Source of the DNA: Bacteroidales bacterium
GTDB taxonomy: Bacteria; Bacteroidota; Bacteroidia; Bacteroidales; SMBSF77
Assembly: GCA_021106655.1 (NCBI GenBank)
Contig: JAIOTT010000380.1
Span: forward strand, 1-15,567
Length of the DNA stretch: 15,567 bases
Reading direction: 5' to 3'
The notes beneath the pieces are model-generated. The model saw only the letters and a program-made list of their open reading frames with translations. It made no database searches and was not told where the DNA came from. Positions 1-7,016 of this stretch are shown piece after piece. The position numbers and the translations under genes are program-made. Numbering within the stretch: the stretch's first letter is position 1; each line of letters opens with the position of its first letter.

Positions 1-2
1 AG

Positions 3-860
3 CCTGATTTCATCATTGCGATCTTTAACAGAGGAATGGCTTACTTTGAATTGGAAGAATATAGTAAGGCCTTACAGGATTTTGATATGGTACTGAAAAT
101 CGATGCAACTTCAATTGATGCGAGATATAAAAAGGCTGAAAGCCTGGCAGGCATGAAGGAATATGAACATTCTGCAACTGTATACAGCGACCTGATAAAA
201 ATGGAGCCCTCTAACTATAAAGCATATTATTATCTGGGTGGGATAATATTCTTAATGGATGAGTATGAAGAAGCAATAAAACAGTTTAATCAGGCAATAA
301 AGTTGAATCCGAAATATGCAAATGCATACAACGACAGAGCAAGCTGTAAAAGGAAAATGGAGGACTATCAGTCAGCTATCAGTGATCTGAATAAAGCCAT
401 TACAATTGATCCAAACCAGGCATTTATATACAACAACCTCGGGAGTACAAAAAAGAAGATCAAGGATTATAGCGGAGCAATTGCTGCATACAATAAAGCT
501 ATTGAGAAAAATCCCGAATACTTCCTTGCCTTTAATAACAGAGGAAGTATTTATCTTGAACAAAAATCCTATGATAAAGCAATATCAGATTTTGACAAAG
601 CTATAAAGTTAAATATGAATTATTCGCCGGCTTATAATAATAAGGGTATCGCATTAAATAAAATGGAAAAATATCAGGAGGCTATTAAGAATTTCAATAT
701 AGCAATTGAGAACAATCCCGACTATGCTGTTGCTTATTTAAATCGTGGTATTGCCAAAGAAATGAGCAGAGATGCTGAAGGCGCATGTGCTGACTGGGAA
801 AAAGCAGGGGAGCTAGGAATGGACCTTGGTGGAAAATATTTTAATACTGAGTGTGAATGA
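3..860 (+). CDS. Tetratricopeptide repeat protein, 5' end missing
   Basis: The frame is open from base 3 with no stop. The first ATG, at 36, falls inside a TPR helix (FNRGMAYFELEEYSKALQDF), so the gene almost certainly starts before the window. The visible 285 residues are about eight back-to-back 34-residue TPR units, with typical features such as A-x-Y/F-N-x-G/R, Y-x-x-A-I and D/N-P at repeat ends. The last unit is degenerate (GACADWEKAGELG) and ends in a short capping tail. No catalytic or membrane segment is visible. TPR solenoids are protein-binding scaffolds; the partner is unknown. The next gene starts 121 bases downstream on the same strand and also has TPR units, but nothing shows co-transcription. 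A missing N-terminal part could hold a signal peptide or another domain. The TPR call is secure and the function is unknown. Confidence 0.9.
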   Translation, partial: PDFIIAIFNRGMAYFELEEYSKALQDFDMVLKIDATSIDARYKKAESLAGMKEYEHSATVYSDLIKMEPSNYKAYYYLGGIIFLMDEYEEAIKQFNQAIKLNPKYANAYNDRASCKRKMEDYQSAISDLNKAITIDPNQAFIYNNLGSTKKKIKDYSGAIAAYNKAIEKNPEYFLAFNNRGSIYLEQKSYDKAISDFDKAIKLNMNYSPAYNNKGIALNKMEKYQEAIKNFNIAIENNPDYAVAYLNRGIAKEMSRDAEGACADWEKAGELGMDLGGKYFNTECE

Positions 861-876
861 TTATAAAATGAAATTC

Positions 877-933
877 GAAATTGGAAATTAGGTTGTTAAA
901 TATGGTTTTTCCGAAATTTTAATTTCAAATTTC
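877..933. repeat. Imperfect inverted repeat between TPR and OmpA genes
   Basis: Arms 877-890 and 920-933 are complementary at 13 of 14 positions around a 29-base loop. They consist almost only of A and T (GAAATT..AATTTC type). There is no GC-rich stem and no T-tract, so this is not a convincing terminator. The motif resembles the AATTTGAAAATTT blocks found around 5330-5430 and is probably a dispersed intergenic repeat. Confidence 0.4.
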
Positions 934-981
934 TAAAAAATATAAATAGCAGAAAGCAAATTAAAACAAATATATAACCAA

Positions 982-3072
982 ATGAAAAAAATCATACCAT
1001 ATATTATCTCAGGCTTGTTTTTATTTAGCAGCGTCAATCTCTTCGCCCAGAATATTGAGTTCAAGGCCTCGAATTTTAAGGATCAGAAGGTTGGATTTAA
1101 AACAGCCGTTGAAAGCCTGAAAGCAGGCAATGAACAATTTGAAGCTGCTCTTGAAGCAATTGAAAATAAAACAGATCCGAAAGAAACTTTTTCTAATGCA
1201 CTAATAAATTTCGAGGAAGCACAAAGCTTTAATCCCAACAATGCTGACCTGAACTACAAAATGGGCAAATGTATTTTTGAAAGTGGTGACAAAACAGAAG
1301 CTATACCATATCTTAATAAAGCAATAAAACTTAATGCTGAAATTAATTCTGATGCATATTTTACTTTAGGAAAAGCTCTTACTCTCGAACATAAGTTTGA
1401 AGATGCAAGAAAGAACATCAAACTCTATAAAACAAAGCTAAAAGAAAAAGATTATCTTAAGAAAAAAAGTGAAATAAACAAACAATTACTTGAGATTGAA
1501 GCCGCAACAAGAATGATCTATTCTCCAAGGAAAAGGATTTGGGTTGATAATCTTAAAAAGATAAATTCTGAATATGCAGATTATTGCGCAGCAATTACAG
1601 CTGATGAGTATATGATGATCTTCAATTCAGAACGCCGGGATGATGGAAATTCTTCTGATATTTATGTCTCTTATCGGGATAAAAGTACCTGGTCTGCTCC
1701 CATCGGACTTGGTGATCCGTTAAACACAGATGGTGAGGATGTATGCCTTGCACTTTCACCTGATGGTCAACAAATATTTGTTCTTAAAGAAGAAAATGAC
1801 AAAGAGAATATATATTTATCATTTCTCGAAGGAGATACCTGGTCGGAACCTGAAAAACTTGCAGAGAATAAGATCAATACTGAATTCAATGAAAGTCATG
1901 CAAGTTTCTCTTATGATGGAATTAAAGTTTATTTTGTCACTGACAATCCATTTGCCAACAAAGGTGGTGATGATATTTTCTTCAGCGGAAGAATAGTAAC
2001 TTCACATTATGAGGCATGGGGTAAAGCACATACCATCGGATCAGAAATAAATACAATTTATGATGAGGGTGCAATCTTTATGCACCCCGACGGTCAAACA
2101 CTTTATTTCAGTTCCAAAGGCCATAACTCAATGGGAGGATATGATATTTTTAAGTCAACCCGTTTATCAGGAAGATGGTCAGACCCTGAAAATATGGGAT
2201 ACCCTATCAATACTCCATATGATGAAAAGTATTTCGTTATGTCAGCTAACGGGAAACATGCGTATGTAACATCAAACAGAAAAAAAGAAGGTATGGGAGG
2301 TTTTGATATTTATAAAGTAACTTTCCTTGGGCCTGAAAAAGCTCCTGTTATTGATAATGAAGATCACCTGCTTGCAAGTTTTGCCAAACCAATACAAGAA
2401 GTTAGTTTTGCCGGAGCAGTAGAAGTTGAATCCAATCACCTTACAATTTTAAAAGGACGTGTTCTTGATGCCTTTACTAAAAATCCTGTAAAAGCCGATA
2501 TTGAAATAGTTAATAACGTAAGAAATGAAGTTATTGCAACGTTTCAATCCAACAGTAAAACAGGAAAATTCCTTGTTTCACTCCCTGCCGGTATAAATTA
2601 TGGTATTGCTGTAAAAGCACCGGAATATCTTTTCCATTCCGAAAACTTTAATCTACCTGAAACAAGCGATTATCAACTTGTAGATATAGATATTTACCTC
2701 AAGAATGTTTGTATAGGCTGTAAAATTGTTTTACGAAATATTTTCTTTGCCACAGGAAAATATACCTTAAGGCCGGAATCTACCACTGAGTTAATCAGAC
2801 TTGTTGACCTTATTAAAGATATAGAAAAAGTAAAACCCGGAATTAAAATTGAGATTTCCGGACATACTGACAATGTTGGTTCTGAAGCAATGAACCAAAA
2901 ACTTTCTGAAAACAGGGCAAAAGCTGTTGTTAATTACCTTACAGGGAAAGGCATTTCTTCTCAGAAACTTGTTTATAAGGGATATGGCTCAACTGATCCG
3001 GTTGCAAGTAATAGCACTGCTAAGGGAAGACAGCAAAATAGAAGGACGGAGTTTAAGATTCTTGAAAATTAG
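982..3072 (+). CDS. OmpA-family envelope protein with TPR, PD40 propeller and CRD domains (PorE-like architecture)
   Basis: The protein has 696 residues. Residues 1-23 are a signal peptide ending FAQ, with no lipobox cysteine. TPR-like helices cover about 65-170. PD40/WD40-like propeller blades cover about 180-452, with repeated SPDGQQIFV, HPDGQTLYFSS and GGYDIF motifs. A carboxypeptidase-regulatory-like beta domain lies near 485-560 (LKGRVLDAFTKNPV). A C-terminal OmpA domain lies near 590-696, with GHTDNVGS and LSENRAKAV; D630 and R645 match the residues that bind diaminopimelate in peptidoglycan. The same order of domains defines PorE (PG1058), a T9SS component of Porphyromonas gingivalis that tethers outer-membrane parts to peptidoglycan. 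PorE is a lipoprotein, which this protein is not, and Bacteroidota carry several paralogs. A role in T9SS is therefore only possible, while periplasmic peptidoglycan binding is likely. The start is supported by the signal peptide directly after it. Confidence 0.9.
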   Translation: MKKIIPYIISGLFLFSSVNLFAQNIEFKASNFKDQKVGFKTAVESLKAGNEQFEAALEAIENKTDPKETFSNALINFEEAQSFNPNNADLNYKMGKCIFESGDKTEAIPYLNKAIKLNAEINSDAYFTLGKALTLEHKFEDARKNIKLYKTKLKEKDYLKKKSEINKQLLEIEAATRMIYSPRKRIWVDNLKKINSEYADYCAAITADEYMMIFNSERRDDGNSSDIYVSYRDKSTWSAPIGLGDPLNTDGEDVCLALSPDGQQIFVLKEENDKENIYLSFLEGDTWSEPEKLAENKINTEFNESHASFSYDGIKVYFVTDNPFANKGGDDIFFSGRIVTSHYEAWGKAHTIGSEINTIYDEGAIFMHPDGQTLYFSSKGHNSMGGYDIFKSTRLSGRWSDPENMGYPINTPYDEKYFVMSANGKHAYVTSNRKKEGMGGFDIYKVTFLGPEKAPVIDNEDHLLASFAKPIQEVSFAGAVEVESNHLTILKGRVLDAFTKNPVKADIEIVNNVRNEVIATFQSNSKTGKFLVSLPAGINYGIAVKAPEYLFHSENFNLPETSDYQLVDIDIYLKNVCIGCKIVLRNIFFATGKYTLRPESTTELIRLVDLIKDIEKVKPGIKIEISGHTDNVGSEAMNQKLSENRAKAVVNYLTGKGISSQKLVYKGYGSTDPVASNSTAKGRQQNRRTEFKILEN

Positions 3073-3131
3073 CTGTTTGAAGATGTAAAGATGCGAAGGT
3101 TCGGAGGTTAGAAATGCTTTTTTATAAATTG

Positions 3132-3157
3132 TAAGGTTGAGTCGCAACTCAACCTTA
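3132..3157. other. Perfect hairpin just upstream of aroK
   Basis: Arms TAAGGTTGAGT (3132-3142) and ACTCAACCTTA (3147-3157) form a perfect 11-bp stem with the 4-base loop CGCA. It ends 19 bases before the aroK ATG. No T-run follows on the + strand, so it is a weak candidate for an intrinsic terminator of the OmpA-family gene. It could instead be a structured aroK leader or a small palindromic repeat. Confidence 0.6.
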
Positions 3158-3176
3158 TATAACCTACACTTTTAAA

Positions 3177-3677
3177 ATGCTTATTTACCTAATCGGTTTT
3201 ATGGGTTGCGGAAAAACGTCAATAGCTAAACGTCTGGCTAATAAATTGAATTTTGACTTCCTGGATATGGATGATATGCTGGAAAAAGAATATCATATTA
3301 CTATCTCTGACCTGTTTTTAAAATATGGCGAGGAAGTATTCAGAAAGCTTGAACAGACAGTTCTTCAAAAAACGCTTTCTATGGTAAACACAGTTATCTC
3401 AACCGGTGGAGGAAACCCATGCTTCAAAAACAATATGAAAACAATTAATGATAATGGTATCTCTATATATCTTCAGCTGAGTCCTAAAATGCTAATTCAC
3501 AGGCTTGAGAACTCAAAAAAACCCCGGCCTCTCATCAAAAAGATCCCCGAAGAACAAAGGTTAAAATATATTGAGGAGCTATTAAAAGAGAGAGAGAAAT
3601 TTTATCTGCAGGCAACTCATATTGTAGATGGGGCAAATATTGAGATTCCTGAAATAATCAAACTTCTTGAAATATAA
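3177..3677 (+). CDS. aroK: Shikimate kinase
   Basis: This cytoplasmic enzyme transfers phosphate from ATP to the 3-hydroxyl of shikimate, the fifth step of the chorismate (aromatic amino acid) pathway. Its 166 residues are normal for the family. Walker A is GFMGCGKTS at 7-15. Shikimate and Mg contacts are expected at D30 and D32 (LDMDD), R56 (FRKLE) and the glycine triplet G77-G79 (STGGG). The LID-region arginine is R117 (RPL), and R139 lies in the C-terminal KEREKFY segment. All expected motifs are present, so it should be active. The ATG at 3177 gives the usual N-terminus directly before the P-loop. There are no other aro genes next to it. It converges with the methyltransferase gene, with only 14 bases between the two stop codons and no room for a normal terminator. 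Confidence 0.95.
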   Translation: MLIYLIGFMGCGKTSIAKRLANKLNFDFLDMDDMLEKEYHITISDLFLKYGEEVFRKLEQTVLQKTLSMVNTVISTGGGNPCFKNNMKTINDNGISIYLQLSPKMLIHRLENSKKPRPLIKKIPEEQRLKYIEELLKEREKFYLQATHIVDGANIEIPEIIKLLEI

Positions 3678-3691
3678 CAGGAGTATTTCGA

Positions 3692-5107
3692 TCAATCATC
3701 AATCAACTTCAATAATACAACATTCTCAACATGATGTGTATGAGGGAACATATCTACAGGCTGTATTTTAGCAATGTGATAATGTTCTTTCATTAAGGCT
3801 ACATCTCGTGCCTGTGTTGCAGGATTGCAACTGATGTATACTATCTTTTTTGGACGTATTTCCAATATTTGCTCTACCACCTTTTGATGCATGCCTGCCC
3901 TTGGTGGATCAGTAATTATAACTTCAGGCTTTCCATTTTCAGAAACAAAATCATGATCTAAGATCTTGGCAATATCCCCAGCAAAAAAGCTAGTATTTGT
4001 AATATCGTTTATTTTTGAATTCTCATTGGCATCTTCTATCGCCTCCGGGATGTACTCTATTTCTACAACCATTTTTACTGATGATGCAATGAAATTTGCA
4101 ATAGTCCCTGTTCCTGTGTAAAGATCATAAACAATTTCATCACCTTTAAACTCAGCAAAATCTTTGGCAACTTTATATAATTCACAGGCTTGCTCGCTAT
4201 TAGTCTGAAAAAAGGATTTGGGGCCTATCTTAAACTTAAGGTCACCCATTTTCTCAATAATATAGGGTTTCCCTTTGTACAATTCAGCTTTCTGATCATA
4301 TATTGAATCATTCTTCTTTTTATTTATAATATACATCAGTGATGTAATCTCAGGAAATTCTTTATGAACATAATCCAATAATCCTTCGACCTCAGCTTTT
4401 TCATAAGAATTAAAAACCATGATCACCATCAGTTCTTCGGTGGATGTTGTCCTGATTATTAAATTCCTTAAAAAGCCCTGCCAGCTCTTTGCCTGATAAA
4501 AGCTCAGGTCATGATCATCGGCATATTGTTTTATTGATAATCGAATATTATTCGATGGATCTTTCTGAAGATAACAATGATCTATATTCAGAACTTTATC
4601 AAATATCCGCGGAACATGAAGACCAAGAGCATTCATATTACGCACTTCCGGATCATTTCTTTTATCAGTATCGATCAGCCATTTTTTATCGGAAAACGAA
4701 TATTCCATTTTATTACGGTAATACCTGGTGTTTTCAGAAGGAATAATATCGGGAATTGGAGGAATCTCCAGTTTGCCTATCCTGATAAAACTATCTTCAA
4801 CCTGCTTTTGTTTAAAGGCCAGCTGATCTTTATAATTGAGGTTTTGCCACTTACAACCACCACATACACCAAAATGTGAACAGAATGCTTCAACGCGTTT
4901 GCCTGATAACTCATGGAACTTCACTGCTATACCTTCGAGATAGGCTTTTTTCTTCTTTGTGATCCTTACATCCACTATGTCACCTGGGACTACATAAGGT
5001 ATAAATATAACAAGGTCATCAACCCTGGCAACAGCTTTCCCATCAGAGCCTGCATCTATTATTTCAACTTTTTCAAAAATCGGAAATGGCTTTCTTTTTC
5101 GTCCCAT
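3692..5107 (-). CDS. rlmD: 23S rRNA (uracil-5-)-methyltransferase, RlmD/TrmA family
   Basis: This SAM-dependent RNA m5U methyltransferase has 471 residues. An N-terminal TRAM RNA-binding domain covers about 8-66. A [4Fe-4S] cluster is predicted from C76, C82, C85 (CSHFGVCGGCKW) and C178 (DHCYLQ). The catalytic half has FFQTN, the SAM-binding motif YDLYTGTGT, DPPRAGMH, and YISCNP with C427 as the nucleophile that attacks C6 of uracil. RlmD of E. coli makes m5U1939 in 23S rRNA. The Bacteroidota members of this family are usually given that name, but related RlmCD enzymes modify other positions and TrmA acts on tRNA, so the exact target is inferred. The iron-sulfur cysteines favour the RlmD type over TrmA. 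The start at 5107 gives a basic MGRKRK N-terminus before the TRAM domain and lies 24 bases from a promoter-like box. Confidence 0.92.
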   Translation of the reverse strand: MGRKRKPFPIFEKVEIIDAGSDGKAVARVDDLVIFIPYVVPGDIVDVRITKKKKAYLEGIAVKFHELSGKRVEAFCSHFGVCGGCKWQNLNYKDQLAFKQKQVEDSFIRIGKLEIPPIPDIIPSENTRYYRNKMEYSFSDKKWLIDTDKRNDPEVRNMNALGLHVPRIFDKVLNIDHCYLQKDPSNNIRLSIKQYADDHDLSFYQAKSWQGFLRNLIIRTTSTEELMVIMVFNSYEKAEVEGLLDYVHKEFPEITSLMYIINKKKNDSIYDQKAELYKGKPYIIEKMGDLKFKIGPKSFFQTNSEQACELYKVAKDFAEFKGDEIVYDLYTGTGTIANFIASSVKMVVEIEYIPEAIEDANENSKINDITNTSFFAGDIAKILDHDFVSENGKPEVIITDPPRAGMHQKVVEQILEIRPKKIVYISCNPATQARDVALMKEHYHIAKIQPVDMFPHTHHVENVVLLKLIDD

Positions 5108-5130
5108 TGCTTTCTCTGTTATAATTGCAG

Positions 5131-5138
5131 CAAAAGTA
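5131..5138 (-). promoter_or_regulatory. Candidate -7 promoter box for rlmD
   Basis: Read on the minus strand, this is TACTTTTG, an exact match to the Bacteroidota -7 consensus TAnnTTTG. It lies 24 bases upstream of the rlmD start codon, which would give a short leader. No TTTG box stands at the usual distance upstream, so only half of the promoter is supported. Confidence 0.4.
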
Positions 5139-5148
5139 TCAATAATTT

Positions 5149-5183
5149 GTTATATGTTATTGGTTATATGTTATTAGTTATTA
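5149..5183. repeat. 14-bp tandem repeat upstream of rlmD
   Basis: The unit GTTATATGTTATTG (5149-5162) is repeated at 5163-5176 with one change in the last base. A partial third copy, GTTATTA, ends at 5183. The repeat sits where the upstream part of the rlmD promoter should lie. From about 5200 to 5315 the DNA holds only degenerate CACAGA/CACAAAG-type dispersed repeats and no gene. Confidence 0.65.
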
Positions 5184-5327
5184 GAGTTTATAGCAAATAT
5201 GAATATCGGCACAGAAATCACAGATTCACAAACAAATATTAGTCTTTAATTCGTGGCTGAACTTGTGAACCTATGAACTCTTTATAGCCACTAAGACACC
5301 AAGGCACAAAGAATCACTAAAAAAAAT

Positions 5328-5415
5328 AATGAGATAATTTGAGAATTTGAAATTGATTTTCCTAATTAACTACTCAACCAATTAACTAATCCCTGATATA
5401 ATAATGAGTTAATTT
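5328..5415. repeat. Left part of a 75-bp tandem repeat array
   Basis: One full unit runs 5328-5402 and a second begins at 5403 with the same AATGAG(A/T)TAATTT block. Each unit joins an AT-rich part to the segment ACTCAACCAATTAACTAATC plus flanks (5361-5402). The segment 5361-5415 recurs at 6795-6849 with 53 of 55 bases identical, on the other side of the ATPase gene. The array has no spacers and no cas genes, so it is not CRISPR. Confidence 0.8.
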
Positions 5416-5522
5416 GAAAATTTAAAAATGATTCATCCGCCACACACAAAAATAAGAAACAGCATATATGCTCTGAATTAAATTATATTATATTTTGTCC
5501 GTATTACTGTACAATTATATTG

Positions 5523-5530
5523 TATATTTG
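5523..5530 (+). promoter_or_regulatory. Candidate -7 box for the ATPase gene
   Basis: TATATTTG matches TAnnTTTG exactly, 50 bases before the ATG at 5581. A TTTG at 5494-5497 is 25 bases upstream, longer than the usual spacing of about 19-21, so the -33 part is doubtful. Confidence 0.4.
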
Positions 5531-5545
5531 TACTATAAAACAGAC

Positions 5546-5565
5546 AATAAATAAATAAATAAATA
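5546..5565. repeat. (AATA)5 microsatellite in the ATPase leader
   Basis: Five perfect copies of the tetranucleotide AATA lie between the predicted promoter and the start codon, ending 15 bases before the ATG. A change in copy number would alter leader length and the spacing of A-rich sequence near the start. It does not lie in the coding frame. Confidence 0.85.
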
Positions 5566-5580
5566 TTTACATCATAAGTT

Positions 5581-6783
5581 ATGGACAATATAAACAAAAA
5601 CTTACAAGATTATCAACTAAGCTTGTTAAAGCAAGTTGACGATAAATTTTACCGCTGGATTTATCATCAGATTGACTGGGATAATAGAATGATAGGCCTT
5701 AAAGGTCCACGTGGGGCTGGCAAAACTACACTTATGTTGCAACGAATAAAGTACCATACTGATAAAAAACAAAAGCCGCTATATATTTCAATGGAACATC
5801 CGCATTTTTACAACCGCGGTTCATTATTTGAAACAGCACAAGAGTATTACCAGTTCGGCGGGCGGTATTTATTTATTGATGAAGTACATAAATATGAACA
5901 TTGGTCACGCGAACTTAAAGTAATCTATGATGGTTTCCCCGACTTAAAAATTGTTTTCAGTGCTTCTTCCGCCCTTGAGATATTCAGAGGTGATGCCGAT
6001 CTTAGCCGTCGTGTGATTACTTATAATTTTCCGGGGATGTCATTCAGGGAATATCTTAAATTAAAACACAATTTGGATTTCAATAATCTGTTGCTTGAAA
6101 ATATTATGGAAAACCACAGGGAAATATCTGTAGAGCTTAGTATGAAATTTCAACCATTACCTCTATTCAATCTGTATTTAAAAGAAGGTTACCTTCCTAT
6201 TATTAAAAACACAAAATCCGAATCATACTTGATGCAATTAATTCAAATAATTAACACAACCCTTATCCAGGATTTGCAACTCTCTAAAAACCTTAACGCC
6301 GGATCAATTAACAGGTTAAAAACAATACTGAGTATAATAGCCAAATCTGTTCCATACGAACCCAATATAACTTCAATCGCAAGTAAAGCAGGCATGCGTC
6401 GCGAAACTGTTTATGAATTCCTTACATATTTAGAGCAGGGAATGATACTTAATAGTATCCGTAAAAACCCAAAAGGCATTACTGCCCTTCAAAAACCACA
6501 TAAAATTTATTTTGAAAACCCAAATTTCAACTTTGCCTTACAAGAAAATCCGGAAATAGGAACAATAAGGGAAACATTTTTCCTTAATCAATTGCGCAAT
6601 GCCGGACATACATTAATTTTACCTGATTCAACCTATGATTTTTTAGTAGATAATAAATATGTTATCGAGGTAGGTGGAAAAAATAAAACTGTACAAGATA
6701 AAGATGTATTTATTGCTGCCGATGGTATAGAAAGCGGTTGGGGAAATAAGATACCATTATGGCTGTTTGGTTTCTTATATTAA
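5581..6783 (+). CDS. AAA_14 / DUF4143 family ATPase
   Basis: The protein has 400 residues, the normal size for this family. The N-terminal ATPase domain has Walker A GPRGAGKTT at 42-50 (K48), Walker B YLFIDE with D100 and E101, and a sensor-like FSASSALEIF segment followed by the arginine pair of DLSRRV. A helical and winged-helix-like middle part (SIASKAGMRRETVYEFLTYL) leads into the DUF4143 C-terminus. That region ends in D353, D357, E363 and K367 (YVIEVGGKNK), which resembles the PD-(D/E)XK nuclease core. Members of this family are common, often multicopy and not functionally understood. The gene stands alone, with no toxin, antitoxin, methylase or transposase beside it, and appears inserted in a tandem repeat array. 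ATP binding is secure. Nuclease or DNA activity is only suggested. The start is the first in-frame ATG with a sensible N-terminus; no Shine-Dalgarno site is visible. Confidence 0.88.
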   Translation: MDNINKNLQDYQLSLLKQVDDKFYRWIYHQIDWDNRMIGLKGPRGAGKTTLMLQRIKYHTDKKQKPLYISMEHPHFYNRGSLFETAQEYYQFGGRYLFIDEVHKYEHWSRELKVIYDGFPDLKIVFSASSALEIFRGDADLSRRVITYNFPGMSFREYLKLKHNLDFNNLLLENIMENHREISVELSMKFQPLPLFNLYLKEGYLPIIKNTKSESYLMQLIQIINTTLIQDLQLSKNLNAGSINRLKTILSIIAKSVPYEPNITSIASKAGMRRETVYEFLTYLEQGMILNSIRKNPKGITALQKPHKIYFENPNFNFALQENPEIGTIRETFFLNQLRNAGHTLILPDSTYDFLVDNKYVIEVGGKNKTVQDKDVFIAADGIESGWGNKIPLWLFGFLY

Positions 6784-6794
6784 AAATGATTTTT

Positions 6795-6849
6795 CCTAAT
6801 TATCTACTCAACCAATTAACTAATCCCTGATATGATAATGAGTTAATTT
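6795..6849. repeat. Right copy of the 75-bp array unit
   Basis: This 55-bp stretch equals 5361-5415 except for two substitutions. It begins 11 bases after the ATPase stop codon. After it, up to 7016, the DNA is unique and AT-rich, with no gene. I found no exact TAnnTTTG box for the large downstream gene there. Confidence 0.85.
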
Positions 6850-7016
6850 AAAAAGGCACGGAGAACATGTTAAACACTTTATGCAGGCTGTTTTAAAACC
6901 CGTTTTTGCTTGCTTAATATAGAATAATTATGTATATTACAAAAATTTGACCACAATCTTATATTGAAACAACGACATGACACTTTCTCTGATAAATATT
7001 TTTAAACTCTCATATC

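Larger units (their letters stand above)
5434..6791 (+). mobile_element. Putative one-gene insertion carrying the AAA_14/DUF4143 ATPase
   Basis: The 12-mer TTAAAAATGATT occurs at 5422-5433 and again at 6780-6791. Deleting 5434-6791 joins the left array (second unit starting at 5403) to the right one (next block starting at 6837). This gives a 76-bp unit that matches the 75-bp unit at 5328-5402 at about nine of ten positions. The simplest reading is that a segment of about 1346 bp entered a tandem repeat and duplicated 12 bp of target. The insert holds a promoter-like box, an (AATA)5 leader and one gene, whose TAA stop lies inside the duplicated 12-mer. No transposase and no convincing terminal inverted repeats are visible. 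Recombination between repeats is an alternative explanation. Confidence 0.4.

Noticed and set aside
861..981. Intrinsic terminator after the TPR gene
   Set aside because: The inverted repeat has a long loop, an almost pure AT stem and no T-tract.
4489..5242. Plus-strand open frames across the methyltransferase gene and its upstream region
   Set aside because: They are opposite a well-supported gene and have low-complexity translations with no signal or motif.
5452..6778. Terminal inverted repeats of the ATPase insertion (ATAAGAAAC at 5452-5460 and its complement at 6770-6778)
   Set aside because: The arms are only 9 bp and sit at unequal distances from the insertion ends (18 bases and about one base), which fits chance in AT-rich DNA.
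5328..6849. CRISPR array
   Set aside because: The repeats are tandem units of about 75 bp without spacers, there are no cas genes, and only two to three units exist.
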